DNA of 45,474 nucleotides, taken from the NCBI GenBank assembly GCA_016840095.1, contig JAEOSZ010000050.1, forward strand, positions 1 through 45,474, in the 5' to 3' direction. Numbering within the stretch: the stretch's first letter is position 1; each line of letters begins with the position of its first letter. This document shows, piece after piece, positions 16,689-25,368 of this stretch. The notes under the pieces were generated by a model. The model saw only the letters and a program-made list of their open reading frames with translations. It was not told where the DNA came from and did not search any database. Source of the DNA: Candidatus Heimdallarchaeota archaeon (GTDB lineage: Archaea; Asgardarchaeota; Heimdallarchaeia; Heimdallarchaeales; Heimdallarchaeaceae). A program made the position numbers and the translations under genes.

Positions 16689-17075
16689 CTAACCTGGGAT
16701 GAAGAAATCTCCATCAATTTTTCCTTTAAGATTTTTCTTTTTAATATACATTGGTATAATCTTCTTGATATTTTCAATATCAAACCCTGTTTCCTCAGCT
16801 AATTCTGAAATATTGAATTTTTCACCAGAAGAAATTGCATACTCAATTTTGTACTTAGGGGTATCTTCTTCCTTAAATTCACCTTTGGTTTTGCCTTTGG
16901 CACCAGTTTTACTTTTTCCACATTCAGGGCAGGTCCATGAAGCCATTCTAGTAATTGTAACATTTCCATCCTTGTCAGGCATGGGGCTTACAAAATTCCA
17001 TTCCTTGTTCGTTGGAACATCTAGAGGCATCCATGTGTTTCCACATTTACACTTAATAGGTTTGGTCTTAGCCAT
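16689..17075 (-). CDS. Zinc-ribbon plus helix-turn-helix protein
   Basis: A 128-residue protein with an N-terminal zinc ribbon formed by CKCG (residues 9-12) and CPECGK (about 49-54), a Lys/Gly-rich linker, then about 60 residues that resemble a winged helix (FNISELAEETGFDIENIKKI, then IDGDFFIPG). This layout is seen in archaeal transcription-associated proteins such as TFIIE/TFIIS-like factors, but no specific family is claimed. I chose ATG 17075 over the upstream in-frame GTG/ATG at 17102 because GGTGAG stands 4-5 bases before it. No close operon partner on its strand. Confidence 0.65.
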   Translation of the reverse strand: MAKTKPIKCKCGNTWMPLDVPTNKEWNFVSPMPDKDGNVTITRMASWTCPECGKSKTGAKGKTKGEFKEEDTPKYKIEYAISSGEKFNISELAEETGFDIENIKKIIPMYIKKKNLKGKIDGDFFIPG

Positions 17076-17225
17076 AATTCTCACCTTTTGTTTTTCTCTC
17101 AAAGTTAAAATCTTTTCGATGTTGAAACTCTTCTCATCTATTTTGTTTCTGAAGAATAATTACTTTTATAAGATTATAAGCTTAATGAAAAACAGTTTAG
17201 TGGATATAATATCTTAATTCGTAGA

Positions 17226-17792
17226 GTGAAACTGATGAAACAATGTCTAGCTTGCTGGGAAGAAATTGAAGACCAAGAGAAGATTTGCAATCATTGCGGT
17301 TCAGACCAAAATGATGTAAAAGACTATCTAGCTTTAGTACTTCTCAAACAAAGAAAGAAAAAGATTACTATTCCTGAACAAACAGCTGTTCTAGATTATG
17401 TTATCGATGTCGATCCTACTACTGCTGAATCAATTACAATCTCTTTATCTGAAGCTGAACCTGGATACCAAGAAGCTAAACCCACTCCAGCTACAACATA
17501 CAAACCTGAAAGTCCTTCTTGGTTGGGTAAACCCTCAAGTCAGCAAGTTTCACAACAAGCTCCACGTTCGCAACCAACAGCTGTTAAACAAGAACCTTCA
17601 GCTCCAGTAGTTCGGAGTAAGAAATTAATAAAGTGTCCAAATTGCTCAGAAGAGGTCTCATTTCTAAAGTATTGTAAAATTTGTGGATACCAATTACAAA
17701 AAGAATGTCCTCAGTGCGAGAAAATTAACTCAATCACTTCAAAATTCTGTACCATATGTGGTAAACCATTCAAACCACTGGAAGAGAAATAG
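17226..17792 (+). CDS. Protein with three zinc ribbons and a disordered linker
   Basis: A 188-residue protein. Residues 7-25 have CLAC...CNHCG, the first ribbon. Residues about 70-130 are rich in Pro, Gln, Ser and Thr with no hydrophobic core, so probably disordered. The C-terminus carries two more ribbons, CPNC...CKICG and CPQC...CTICG (a double zinc ribbon). Such proteins mediate protein or nucleic-acid contacts. GTG at 17226 or ATG at 17235 may be the start. It ends 14 bases before the Ski2-like helicase, so the two are probably co-transcribed and may work together. Confidence 0.75.
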   Translation: MKLMKQCLACWEEIEDQEKICNHCGSDQNDVKDYLALVLLKQRKKKITIPEQTAVLDYVIDVDPTTAESITISLSEAEPGYQEAKPTPATTYKPESPSWLGKPSSQQVSQQAPRSQPTAVKQEPSAPVVRSKKLIKCPNCSEEVSFLKYCKICGYQLQKECPQCEKINSITSKFCTICGKPFKPLEEK

Positions 17793-17806
17793 TTTAGATA
17801 ATGTGA

Positions 17807-20410
17807 TTGAAAATGAAACTTCCAAAGCCTTATGTTGCAATTCTTTTTAATTGGAACAAACAAAAGCGTTCTGTTGATATTATTTATTTTAGTCTTGGCT
17901 CAAGTAAGGACAGGAAATCCTTGATTCATACCCGACTGCAATTTGTCTATGAGAAAGAAAGGATAAGGGTCTACAAATATCTCAAAATTGGTAGAAGTTC
18001 GAATATTTACATCCGACCTAGATTCGCAACCGAAAATTTGAGAGATGCTCAATATCTACTAATTCCTGACACTGACCTTCCCTGGGATAATCCAGGATTA
18101 ATGGAATATTGTAGAACATTCAAAATATCTAAACCCAAAGTTGCCCCTCTTTGTTTCTACTGTTTGTCCAAAAGAACAAAATGGACAGCTGTAGAAGAAG
18201 ATTCAATTAAGTTTAAAGATCAACGAATTTGTGATTATTGTAGTAAAAACCAGCTAACTGGAGAATTACAAAAAAGTAATTTAGTTGTAACAGGAGGGAT
18301 TACAAAATTCTTTCATCAACAAGCTCAAAGAGAAGGCAAGCTTGATGAGGTTCTTGAGAACATCTCTTTTGGTGCAGACCAAGATCCAATAAATCGACCA
18401 AATTCTACTCTCTTTGACATAATTCCTGCTAAGAAAATTGGAGAAAGAATGAAGGTTAATCAGATTGATGGATTACCCTCAAAATTCAAGAAATTATTGA
18501 CTGATGATGGTATTAAGACTCTTTTACCTATTCAAAAGAAGACACTAGATAAGGGATTACTACAAAACAAAGATCTCTTGATTGTTGCAGGTACTACTTC
18601 AGGAAAAACACTTATTGGAGAATTAGCAGGTATTAATGCTGCATTGAAAGGCAAAAAATTCATCTACCTATCTCCACTTGTTGCTCTTACCAACCAAAAA
18701 TATGAACAATTCAAAAAACGTTACAGAAAATTGGACTTGAAAACATCTATCAGAGTTGGTATGAGTCGAATTCAAGTAGAAGGGGAACATAAACCCATAA
18801 TCGATGAAGATTTCAAAACAGCAGACATAATTGTTGCCACTTATGAAGCGTTTGATTTTCTCTTAAGAGATAGTAAAGCCAGGGATCTAGGTGACATAGG
18901 AGTCATTGTAGTTGATGAAGTTCAAATGCTTGTTGCAAAGGAAAGAGGTTTTAGATTAAATGGTTTAATATCAAGATTGAAAGCGTTATTTCCCAAAGCA
19001 CAGTTTATCTATCTTTCTGCAACTATTGGTAATCCAATTGCATTGGGAGAGGATCTTGATGCAGATGTTGTTGAATATCTTGATAGACCAATTCCACTTG
19101 AAAGACATTCTGTTCTAACAGAGAATGAGCATGAAAGATTTGAACATTTATTCAAAATTGTTCAACATGAAAGCAAAATAACATCAAGAACTGGTTTCAA
19201 AGGTCAATCATTAGTCTTTACCAACTCAAGAAGAAATTGTGAAAATATTGCTAAGAAATTGAAGAAAAAAGGTGTAGCAGCAACATTCTATCACGCGGGT
19301 TTAACCTATCGTCAAAGAAAGGTTGTCGAGAGAGGTTTTGAAAAAGGTAGATTTACAACTGTTGTTACAACAATCGCTTTAGGAGCGGGAGTAGATTTTC
19401 CTGCGTCAACAGTTATTTTTGAAAATCTAGCCATGGGTATAGAATGGCTATCAGTGGCAGAATTCCATCAGATGTTGGGAAGAGCAGGGAGATTAGGTTT
19501 TCATGATAAAGGTAAAGTCTATCTTCTGGTTGAACCTGGAAGAAAGATATATGCTAGTCAGAAGGAGACTGAAGAACAAGTGGCTTTTGATCTTCTAACT
19601 AAACCTATAGAAGATGTCGACCCAGTATTAGATGTTATTGAAGAAGAGGAAGAAATTTTAGCTACTATTGTAGCATTCCAAAATGTAAGTATTTCAGATG
19701 ATAAGATGATTTTTGCAAACATCATCGGTAGGTCTAGTCCACTTCCGGATAATATGAGAGCTCTTCGCAAAATGAAAATGATAGAAGTTGAAGATAAGAT
19801 CATTAAGCCTACTCAACTAGGAAAAGCGATTTCACTATCGTTCTTGTCTCCAGCTTATGCAATCAGGTTAGTTCAAGAAATAGAAAGGAAAAGAAGTTTT
19901 GAAGAAGATTTTGCTCTAACACTAGCAATTAAAATTCAGCCTTTCAGATCTGCTCATTTAGCACCTAGAGTACATGGTGACATTGAAAGAACATTGAAAA
20001 CAAATGTTTCAACAAATATATTTTCTGGAGCAATTCTAGACCTATATTCAGGTCATGGATGGGGAAGGAGGAATCCTACAAAAATGATCATAGATACTTT
20101 TGCTATTTGGACTAAAGAATTTTTCACTTGCAAATGTGCAGATAAACCATTTTGTATTTGTGGTGAGATTAGTCTTTCAAAAAAATTAGTTGAATTAAGA
20201 CAACAGGGTTATTCGCCAATCAGAATAACTGATGAGTTTAGGAAGTACTATAATATTCAAATCTATCCAGGAGACTTGTATTCATGGCTAGATGCTTTAG
20301 TTCACAACCTGAATGCAATTGAACGTTTAGCCAAAGTTCTTGATGAGATTCATTTACAGAAAAGTGCAAAAAGTTATACTAAGGATATTGAAAAACCCAA
20401 AATTCAATAA
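17807..20410 (+). CDS. Ski2-like DExH helicase with zinc-binding modules
   Basis: An 867-residue ATP-dependent helicase. The N-terminal 210 residues are not helicase and hold Cys116, 119, 142 and 145 (CFYC...CDYC), a zinc finger. Core: Walker A AGTTSGKT at 261-268, DEVQ at 370-373, SAT at 404-406, the second RecA domain LVFTNSRRNCENIA near 469, VVTTIALGAGVDFP near 519 and motif VI QMLGRAGR at 555-562. The C-terminal part has a winged-helix/ratchet-like region and a second Cys cluster (Cys775, 777, 783, 785). The N-terminal zinc finger with a Ski2-type core resembles archaeal ASH-Ski2, which associates with RNA-processing nucleases; this assignment is inference. RNA or DNA substrate is not settled by sequence. 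Confidence 0.85.
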   Translation: MKMKLPKPYVAILFNWNKQKRSVDIIYFSLGSSKDRKSLIHTRLQFVYEKERIRVYKYLKIGRSSNIYIRPRFATENLRDAQYLLIPDTDLPWDNPGLMEYCRTFKISKPKVAPLCFYCLSKRTKWTAVEEDSIKFKDQRICDYCSKNQLTGELQKSNLVVTGGITKFFHQQAQREGKLDEVLENISFGADQDPINRPNSTLFDIIPAKKIGERMKVNQIDGLPSKFKKLLTDDGIKTLLPIQKKTLDKGLLQNKDLLIVAGTTSGKTLIGELAGINAALKGKKFIYLSPLVALTNQKYEQFKKRYRKLDLKTSIRVGMSRIQVEGEHKPIIDEDFKTADIIVATYEAFDFLLRDSKARDLGDIGVIVVDEVQMLVAKERGFRLNGLISRLKALFPKAQFIYLSATIGNPIALGEDLDADVVEYLDRPIPLERHSVLTENEHERFEHLFKIVQHESKITSRTGFKGQSLVFTNSRRNCENIAKKLKKKGVAATFYHAGLTYRQRKVVERGFEKGRFTTVVTTIALGAGVDFPASTVIFENLAMGIEWLSVAEFHQMLGRAGRLGFHDKGKVYLLVEPGRKIYASQKETEEQVAFDLLTKPIEDVDPVLDVIEEEEEILATIVAFQNVSISDDKMIFANIIGRSSPLPDNMRALRKMKMIEVEDKIIKPTQLGKAISLSFLSPAYAIRLVQEIERKRSFEEDFALTLAIKIQPFRSAHLAPRVHGDIERTLKTNVSTNIFSGAILDLYSGHGWGRRNPTKMIIDTFAIWTKEFFTCKCADKPFCICGEISLSKKLVELRQQGYSPIRITDEFRKYYNIQIYPGDLYSWLDALVHNLNAIERLAKVLDEIHLQKSAKSYTKDIEKPKIQ

Positions 20411-20477
20411 TTTCTGTCGATGCGTCAAATTTATGAATACATAAACTTGTTATTCATATCCAGAGGTTTGTGTAATA

Positions 20478-21542
20478 ATGTTTGAAAAAGATAAAGAAAT
20501 GTCTCTTTCTCCTGAAGATCTATTTATGACTATATTATGTTTAGTTGTATTAATTTTAGCATTTTCAGATACACGTGGAGGAAATTCAGTGGCTTTTGCT
20601 TCTTTTCCTGCAATGGGTATTTTGTTTGTATGCTGGGGAATAGTAAGATTTAGACGAAGACCTCTTCCAAAACAAGTTCATTTCAAAAGAATGATTTATT
20701 TATCTACTGTAAAAGTACTAAGAAACTTTCATCTGATTTCTGCTGGTTTTAGTTACTTATACATCCTTTTTAGATATTCAAATTATCAACAGGAGGACTT
20801 TCTTATTGCACTTATCTTCAATTTTGTGGGAGTTTTCGCCATTTCTATTGTAGAAATTGGCGGGCATATTCTAGTTAATGATGATTTCGTAGAAATGATC
20901 AAATTAGAAGATGAAGATGAAAAATTGCTTAAAAAGAAACGATTCGATCTACTTTTTGGAACCAGATTTTACATTCTAATATCAATATTCTCAGTGATCA
21001 GCTTAGGCGTTACTTATTTCTCTGTTGCTTCACTTATAACATCAAAAGATCTATTTCTAATTCTTATGCAATTTGTATATCTGATTATTGCAATAGGTTT
21101 GTATTTGTATACGTTTAACAAAACAATGAGATTTGGAAGGATTACAAACGCTAGCCTTCTATTACAAGCAGTTGATTACTATGAAACTGTTGACCTATTA
21201 GATGAAGGATTCAAAATAATAGAGGAGTACATAGAGGAAGATCCGGATAATATTGCTTTACTCTCTAAACTTGCATTATTACATACCAAAAAAGGTAACT
21301 ACGATGAAACAATGAAATATGCAGGGAAAGTGTTAGCTGAAATTGAGGAGAAAAATTATGATGCACCTCACATGACTGCAAGAGCTCATATGCTTAGAGC
21401 AGTATGTTTGAATGCAAAGGAAAGATATGAAGAAGCATACAAAGAAGTTACTCAAACACTGAAATACACTCCTGAAAATAATGCAGCACGAAAATTAAGA
21501 AGAGATTTAAGAAGAAACCTAAAGCAAACAGATAGTAAATAA
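20478..21542 (+). CDS. Multi-span membrane protein with C-terminal TPR-like domain
   Basis: A 354-residue protein. About six hydrophobic helices are at 14-30, 38-56, 80-98, 107-127, 162-185 and 191-213. Residues 230-345 are helical repeats of TPR type (LLDEGFKIIEEYIEEDPDNI, then LLSKLALLHTKKGNYDETMK, then a third pair), which usually bind partner proteins. The fourth helix ends VEIGGHILVN. An acidic loop (KLEDEDEKLL) separates helices four and five. No family recognised. It is 67 bases after the helicase and 57 bases before the next gene, all on the plus strand. Confidence 0.65.
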   Translation: MFEKDKEMSLSPEDLFMTILCLVVLILAFSDTRGGNSVAFASFPAMGILFVCWGIVRFRRRPLPKQVHFKRMIYLSTVKVLRNFHLISAGFSYLYILFRYSNYQQEDFLIALIFNFVGVFAISIVEIGGHILVNDDFVEMIKLEDEDEKLLKKKRFDLLFGTRFYILISIFSVISLGVTYFSVASLITSKDLFLILMQFVYLIIAIGLYLYTFNKTMRFGRITNASLLLQAVDYYETVDLLDEGFKIIEEYIEEDPDNIALLSKLALLHTKKGNYDETMKYAGKVLAEIEEKNYDAPHMTARAHMLRAVCLNAKERYEEAYKEVTQTLKYTPENNAARKLRRDLRRNLKQTDSK

Positions 21543-21568
21543 GTCTCCATATTTCAACTACCACAATA

Positions 21569-21580
21569 CTTTATATTATT
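21569..21580 (+). promoter_or_regulatory. TATA box placed for a leaderless transcript
   Basis: CTTTATATTATT is centred about 26 bases before the ATG at 21600, so transcription should start at or next to the start codon. There is no GGTGA-type site before that ATG, which agrees with leaderless translation. Confidence 0.5.
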
Positions 21581-21599
21581 TTTATTCAAATATTACAAG

Positions 21600-22478
21600 A
21601 TGAGACTTTGTTCAATCGATTATTCTCTTAATGAAGAAATTCACCCTAAAGAGATAATAAGTTCCATTGATCCAGTAAAAGCCAATGTTAAGTTCAACAT
21701 TGTTAAAAAAAGAAGCCCTGGATTAGATAGGAATACTTTGGAGAAGTCTCATGTCTTATTCATCAGCCTCCCACGCAAGAAACTCACTCAAGAACAATAT
21801 ATAGAATTAATCTCTTATATTGATATAGGTGGATGTTTGATTCTTACTTTACCCTCACCTCCGTGGACAGACTTAGGCAGATTTTTTGAAGAATTTAGAA
21901 AAGAAATTGGTATATCTTTTCAATCAAATTTTGTTTATGGGATGCCAAATATACCTAACAATGTTCGATTAATAGGTTCCAAATTGACCATAACTAAAGC
22001 ACATGTTATCAACTCAAACATGAATGAAGATTTTATGAAAGAAACTGGAATCAAAAGATACATTCCTATTGCTTTAATGGATGACCAACCGGTAGTTTTA
22101 GCAGCTCTTAAGCGAAGAGGGAGATTTATAGTTTTTAGCACTCCAGAGATTTTTACTAAACAAAATTCAGATTTCTTAAGTAGATTGATTCTACTCTCAG
22201 CTGCAAAGAAGGAGTATTTATTGTCAAAAACAATTCAAAAGTTCCAGGTAGGTGATTCAAATTTCTCATTACTTCTACAACATGCTTGTTTGGATAGTTA
22301 TTTATTATCCCTTTATCATTATGAATTTGTCTTTCATCAAGAGACTATCAATCTTGCTGAAGAGAACGAATTACCTCAAAGAATCTATTCAATAATAACC
22401 AAACAGAAAGTATTAAGTGAAAGACCAAATATTGAACAAATTCTTGAAGCAATTGAACATTTCAGAAACGGAAGTTGA
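21600..22478 (+). CDS. GIFT-domain-like (IFT52/GldG-type) protein, tentative
   Basis: A 292-residue soluble protein. Its N-terminal 190 residues look like a Rossmann/GATase-type fold: a strand HVLFISLPRKKLTQEQYIEL, then LISYIDIGGCLILTLPSPP, then DLGRFFEEFRKEIGISFQ, and later RRGRFIVFSTPEIFT. The order 'forbidden-value strand, helix, GG-strand, then a helix ending in an EFGI-like turn' is that of the GIFT domain in IFT52 and GldG/DUF4350 proteins. The last 90 residues are helical and unassigned. A leaderless promoter precedes it, and its stop overlaps the longin-like gene by 4 bases, so the two products probably act together. No catalytic residues visible. Confidence 0.45.
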   Translation: MRLCSIDYSLNEEIHPKEIISSIDPVKANVKFNIVKKRSPGLDRNTLEKSHVLFISLPRKKLTQEQYIELISYIDIGGCLILTLPSPPWTDLGRFFEEFRKEIGISFQSNFVYGMPNIPNNVRLIGSKLTITKAHVINSNMNEDFMKETGIKRYIPIALMDDQPVVLAALKRRGRFIVFSTPEIFTKQNSDFLSRLILLSAAKKEYLLSKTIQKFQVGDSNFSLLLQHACLDSYLLSLYHYEFVFHQETINLAEENELPQRIYSIITKQKVLSERPNIEQILEAIEHFRNGS

Positions 22479-23548
22479 AGCTTGTGTTAATTAAACGAAT
22501 CTTAATCATAACCGAACATGGAGTACCTATTTTTGATTATGAAGAATATGGTAGAGATGATGAAGTACTTGTTGGAGGACTATTAACAGCAATTCTAAAA
22601 TTCGTTGAAGAAACAGAACAAGAAAAGCTGTCAAGACTTCTTCTTGAAGAAAGTCAATTTCTTGTAATTTCTAAGGAGTCTCTCATTTTTATTTTCCAGA
22701 TTTCTGATGAAATGCCTGGTGATTATGCAGAATATGTGAGTAGTTGCATTTTTGAAAGGTTTATGCAAAAATATAAAGATCAAATTAAAGAGTTCACAGG
22801 TAATGTTAGTACATTTTACGATTTTCAAGATGGATGCAAAGAAATTCTTCTTGAGTGTGGTGCCAACTTAACTGACATTTTAATCAATGAAAAAGAGAGT
22901 GAAAACCTTCATGCATGGTGCTTATTTTCAATGGATTATGAGCCACTAATTGTTATGGCTAACGCACCTAAATACAATGTAGATAGTTTCACTATTTTTC
23001 AAGTTCTAGGTAAAAGTGTAAAAAAAGTCTCTTCAAATTTAGGAGAAAATTCTAAAGGTACATGCTTCCACATTACTCATAATGGAAATATAGTACAAAC
23101 CATTCTTCTCCCTCAATCTATTATAGTAACTGAATCACAAATAGATAGTTTAAAAGCAAAGGGCTTGAAGCAATTTAAAACTAAATCTGCCCAACAATTA
23201 ATCAGTATTTTTACTAAATTATACAAACCAGATTCAATTGATATTTATAACAAAAGCATGATTTCAACAACTGATCAAAGTGAGTTGAATGAGAATCAAA
23301 AAGTTATTTTAGACTTATTCAAGGCAGCTGAAAAAGGATTCCAATATTTATTTGATACTCCTACACATATCCAAATACTGAGCTTTGAACAAAAAAGCTA
23401 CATCTATGTTAAATTAGTGAATAGGTCAATCATGATGGAGTTCAATAGAAAAGTTTCTGTATCAAATATAATTGAGAAAACAAAGAAAGCTTTTGAAGAA
23501 ATAGTTGTTACTAAGGTCGATACCCCTGCAACAGTGCTAGAAAGATAG
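22475..23548 (+). CDS. Longin/roadblock-like domain protein
   Basis: A 357-residue soluble protein. The first about 110 residues follow the longin/profilin-like order: strand IKRILIITEHGVPIFDYE, a helix VGGLLTAILKFVEETEQEKL, strands ESQFLVISKESLIFIFQIS, then a helix YVSSCIFERFMQKYKDQIKEF. The GVPIFDYE turn matches GLPVYEMD and SLPVFELD in the cytoplasmic tails at 36-45 kb. Residues about 150-240 and 275-345 may be further copies of the same fold (AWCLFSMDYEPLIVMANAP; HIQILSFEQKSYIYVKLV). In eukaryotes and bacteria such domains regulate small GTPases. It starts at TTG in a 4-base overlap with the upstream gene; a GTG at 22484 is an alternative. Its 3' end overlaps the convergent gene by 38 bases. 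Confidence 0.55.
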   Translation: MKLVLIKRILIITEHGVPIFDYEEYGRDDEVLVGGLLTAILKFVEETEQEKLSRLLLEESQFLVISKESLIFIFQISDEMPGDYAEYVSSCIFERFMQKYKDQIKEFTGNVSTFYDFQDGCKEILLECGANLTDILINEKESENLHAWCLFSMDYEPLIVMANAPKYNVDSFTIFQVLGKSVKKVSSNLGENSKGTCFHITHNGNIVQTILLPQSIIVTESQIDSLKAKGLKQFKTKSAQQLISIFTKLYKPDSIDIYNKSMISTTDQSELNENQKVILDLFKAAEKGFQYLFDTPTHIQILSFEQKSYIYVKLVNRSIMMEFNRKVSVSNIIEKTKKAFEEIVVTKVDTPATVLER

Positions 23549-24515
23549 TTGTGGCAGTTATATCAGCTGTAGTTCCCGGATTAATCTGAGTATCTTGAGA
23601 TGTTCTTAGATATTTATCTAGTTCTTTAATTTTAGTTCGACCTTCTTCTGTAAATACTCCACCTGCTTGTACAACTTTCTTTGCAGTTTTGTTTACATAT
23701 GAAGCAATTTCGTTTCCAAATCTTTTTGCAATATGAGTGTCTTTCTTCTCTGAAAGTAAAGTAATATAGGTTTGAGTTATAGCATTTAAGAAATTCTGAT
23801 CCTCTTCAAAGACTCTCATAAAGGTTGTATATCCAAATTTCAAAGTAATTTGGTATTTATGTGCCAATTCATAGAATATTAAATCTCTATTTTTATAGTA
23901 GTTAGTAAATTCATGTAGATTTGTTCTCTCATGTTTGTGTATTTCGAGAAATGAATTGAAATCATCTTCTTCTTTATTTGATGGGAGTAAATTATCAGAA
24001 ACAGACTTGCTTAGAGCTTCAGTTAGATAAATACAATCTTCTGTTGTGGAATTCTTCAAAAATTGATCAGAGATATAAACTACATTATCAAGATTCAACT
24101 TAGTATTAATTTTCATACCTTCATGTGCAAAACTATGAGCTGCTCCTAATGTGATGGGTGCAAACATTATCAAAGTTCCCAGAATAGTATTTCCTGTATC
24201 ACTGTACCATGTTAGTGACCTTTCCAGAGCTCTTTCTATAAAGAATCCAATTTCTGCATCTTCATACCACAAGTGATTTTCTGCTACTAAGATTCCTCTT
24301 TTAGATAATCCAAAAATTGGGGCGAACAAATTGCTACCTCCTGCTAGAAAATGTTCTGTTTTTGTATCTACAAACTCATTTCTAAAAGAAGCTCCTCCTG
24401 GTTTTGAATCAGTAGCGTATAAAAGATTATGAGCAAGAACAGCGCATTGAGAGATGTATATTTGTACATCAAGTACCTTTCCTTTTACATCATTAGAAAA
24501 CTTCGTGAAAGGCAT
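23511..24515 (-). CDS. CitG/MdcB-family (triphosphoribosyl-dephospho-CoA synthase-like) protein
   Basis: A 334-residue member of the CitG family, all-helical nucleotidyl/phosphoribosyl transferases. Recognised by ATDSKPGGASFRNEFVDT with THE family's T-x-HF region (TKTEHFLAGG), GNTILGTLIMFAPITLGAA near residues 108-126 and the terminal NPGTTADITATTIFLAL block. Bacterial members make the prosthetic-group precursor of citrate or malonate decarboxylase lyases; no such lyase is in the window, and archaeal members have no function that I can state. ATG start. The end overlaps the longin-like gene on the opposite strand by 38 bases. Confidence 0.75.
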   Translation of the reverse strand: MPFTKFSNDVKGKVLDVQIYISQCAVLAHNLLYATDSKPGGASFRNEFVDTKTEHFLAGGSNLFAPIFGLSKRGILVAENHLWYEDAEIGFFIERALERSLTWYSDTGNTILGTLIMFAPITLGAAHSFAHEGMKINTKLNLDNVVYISDQFLKNSTTEDCIYLTEALSKSVSDNLLPSNKEEDDFNSFLEIHKHERTNLHEFTNYYKNRDLIFYELAHKYQITLKFGYTTFMRVFEEDQNFLNAITQTYITLLSEKKDTHIAKRFGNEIASYVNKTAKKVVQAGGVFTEEGRTKIKELDKYLRTSQDTQINPGTTADITATTIFLALLQGYRP

Positions 24516-24738
24516 TCAAGAAAATAAACTAATATTCTATTTTGAATGCATCGGTATTTGAGAAAGTATACTCAACTCTCTTCTAAGTGCTATTGGGATA
24601 TCATGTCGAACTAACGTTAAGTTTAATTATGTTTATGTATTAATGTTATTGTAATGTTTCCGCAAGGGAATAGTTCAATTTTTGATTTTAGATTTTCAAT
24701 AGATATAGTATTATCTTTCATTATATAGGTGAATAAAA

Positions 24739-25308
24739 GTGAACAAAAATCTTAGAAAAACTGACACACTTGCACATACAACAGGATCTTTTATTAATAG
24801 CTTAAAAGATGTTAATGGTACCTGGGATGAAAAAACACAGGAGATTCTTTCTTTGACTCCTGAGGTCATTAGAGATGTTAACGAAGTAATTTCTTCAAAA
24901 GGTAAAACAATTTCGAAGAAAGACACAATTATCACTAACCTTTCAACATTGGGAATGCTTTACAATGAACTAGAGCTGATAAATGGTGAAAGAGTCGATT
25001 TATTGATTGAAATGGAAGGTTTAGATTTCCCAATCAAAACACCGAAAAAATTGCTTGATCTATGCAAGAGAGAAGTTGAAACCAACAAATTACTAAAAAC
25101 AATAGCTCACAATATAAGCAAAACTATGGCCTTCGTAGATCAAAGTATAACGGATATGGAATTGCTAATAAATTCCTCAAGCTCGTTTGAATCAACATCT
25201 ACGGAGTATAATGAAATCATAGATGTTGGAAGATTCCACACTGCTAATCTTGAAAAAGAACTAGACAAAGAATTCAAAAAAGCACTCAAATATGGAGATA
25301 TTGTTTAA
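24739..25308 (+). CDS. Hypothetical helical protein
   Basis: Not recognised. 189 residues, almost wholly predicted helical and charged, with no transmembrane segment or Cys/His cluster. Segments such as TPEVIRDVNEVISSKGKTIS and HNISKTMAFVDQSITDMELL suggest a helical bundle or coiled-coil partner protein. The start is GTG at 24739, supported by a GGTGA site at 24728-24732 six bases upstream. The 223 bases before it, shared with the divergent CitG-like gene, hold A/T-rich promoter-like sequence but no gene. Confidence 0.6.
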   Translation: MNKNLRKTDTLAHTTGSFINSLKDVNGTWDEKTQEILSLTPEVIRDVNEVISSKGKTISKKDTIITNLSTLGMLYNELELINGERVDLLIEMEGLDFPIKTPKKLLDLCKREVETNKLLKTIAHNISKTMAFVDQSITDMELLINSSSSFESTSTEYNEIIDVGRFHTANLEKELDKEFKKALKYGDIV

Positions 25309-25325
25309 TTATCTCCTTTTTTCCT
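25309..25325 (+). terminator. Oligo-T terminator
   Basis: TATCTCC followed by six T directly after the stop of the helical protein gene; an archaeal-type terminator. Confidence 0.35.
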
Positions 25326-25368
25326 TAATTTGAAAAAAGTTATTAGATGACAGATTTAATTTTATTTA

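Noticed and set aside
24516..24738. 223-base divergent gap checked for tRNA, small RNA or a hidden gene
   Set aside because: No cloverleaf, no stable GC-rich stem and no coding frame; only AT-rich promoter-like sequence.
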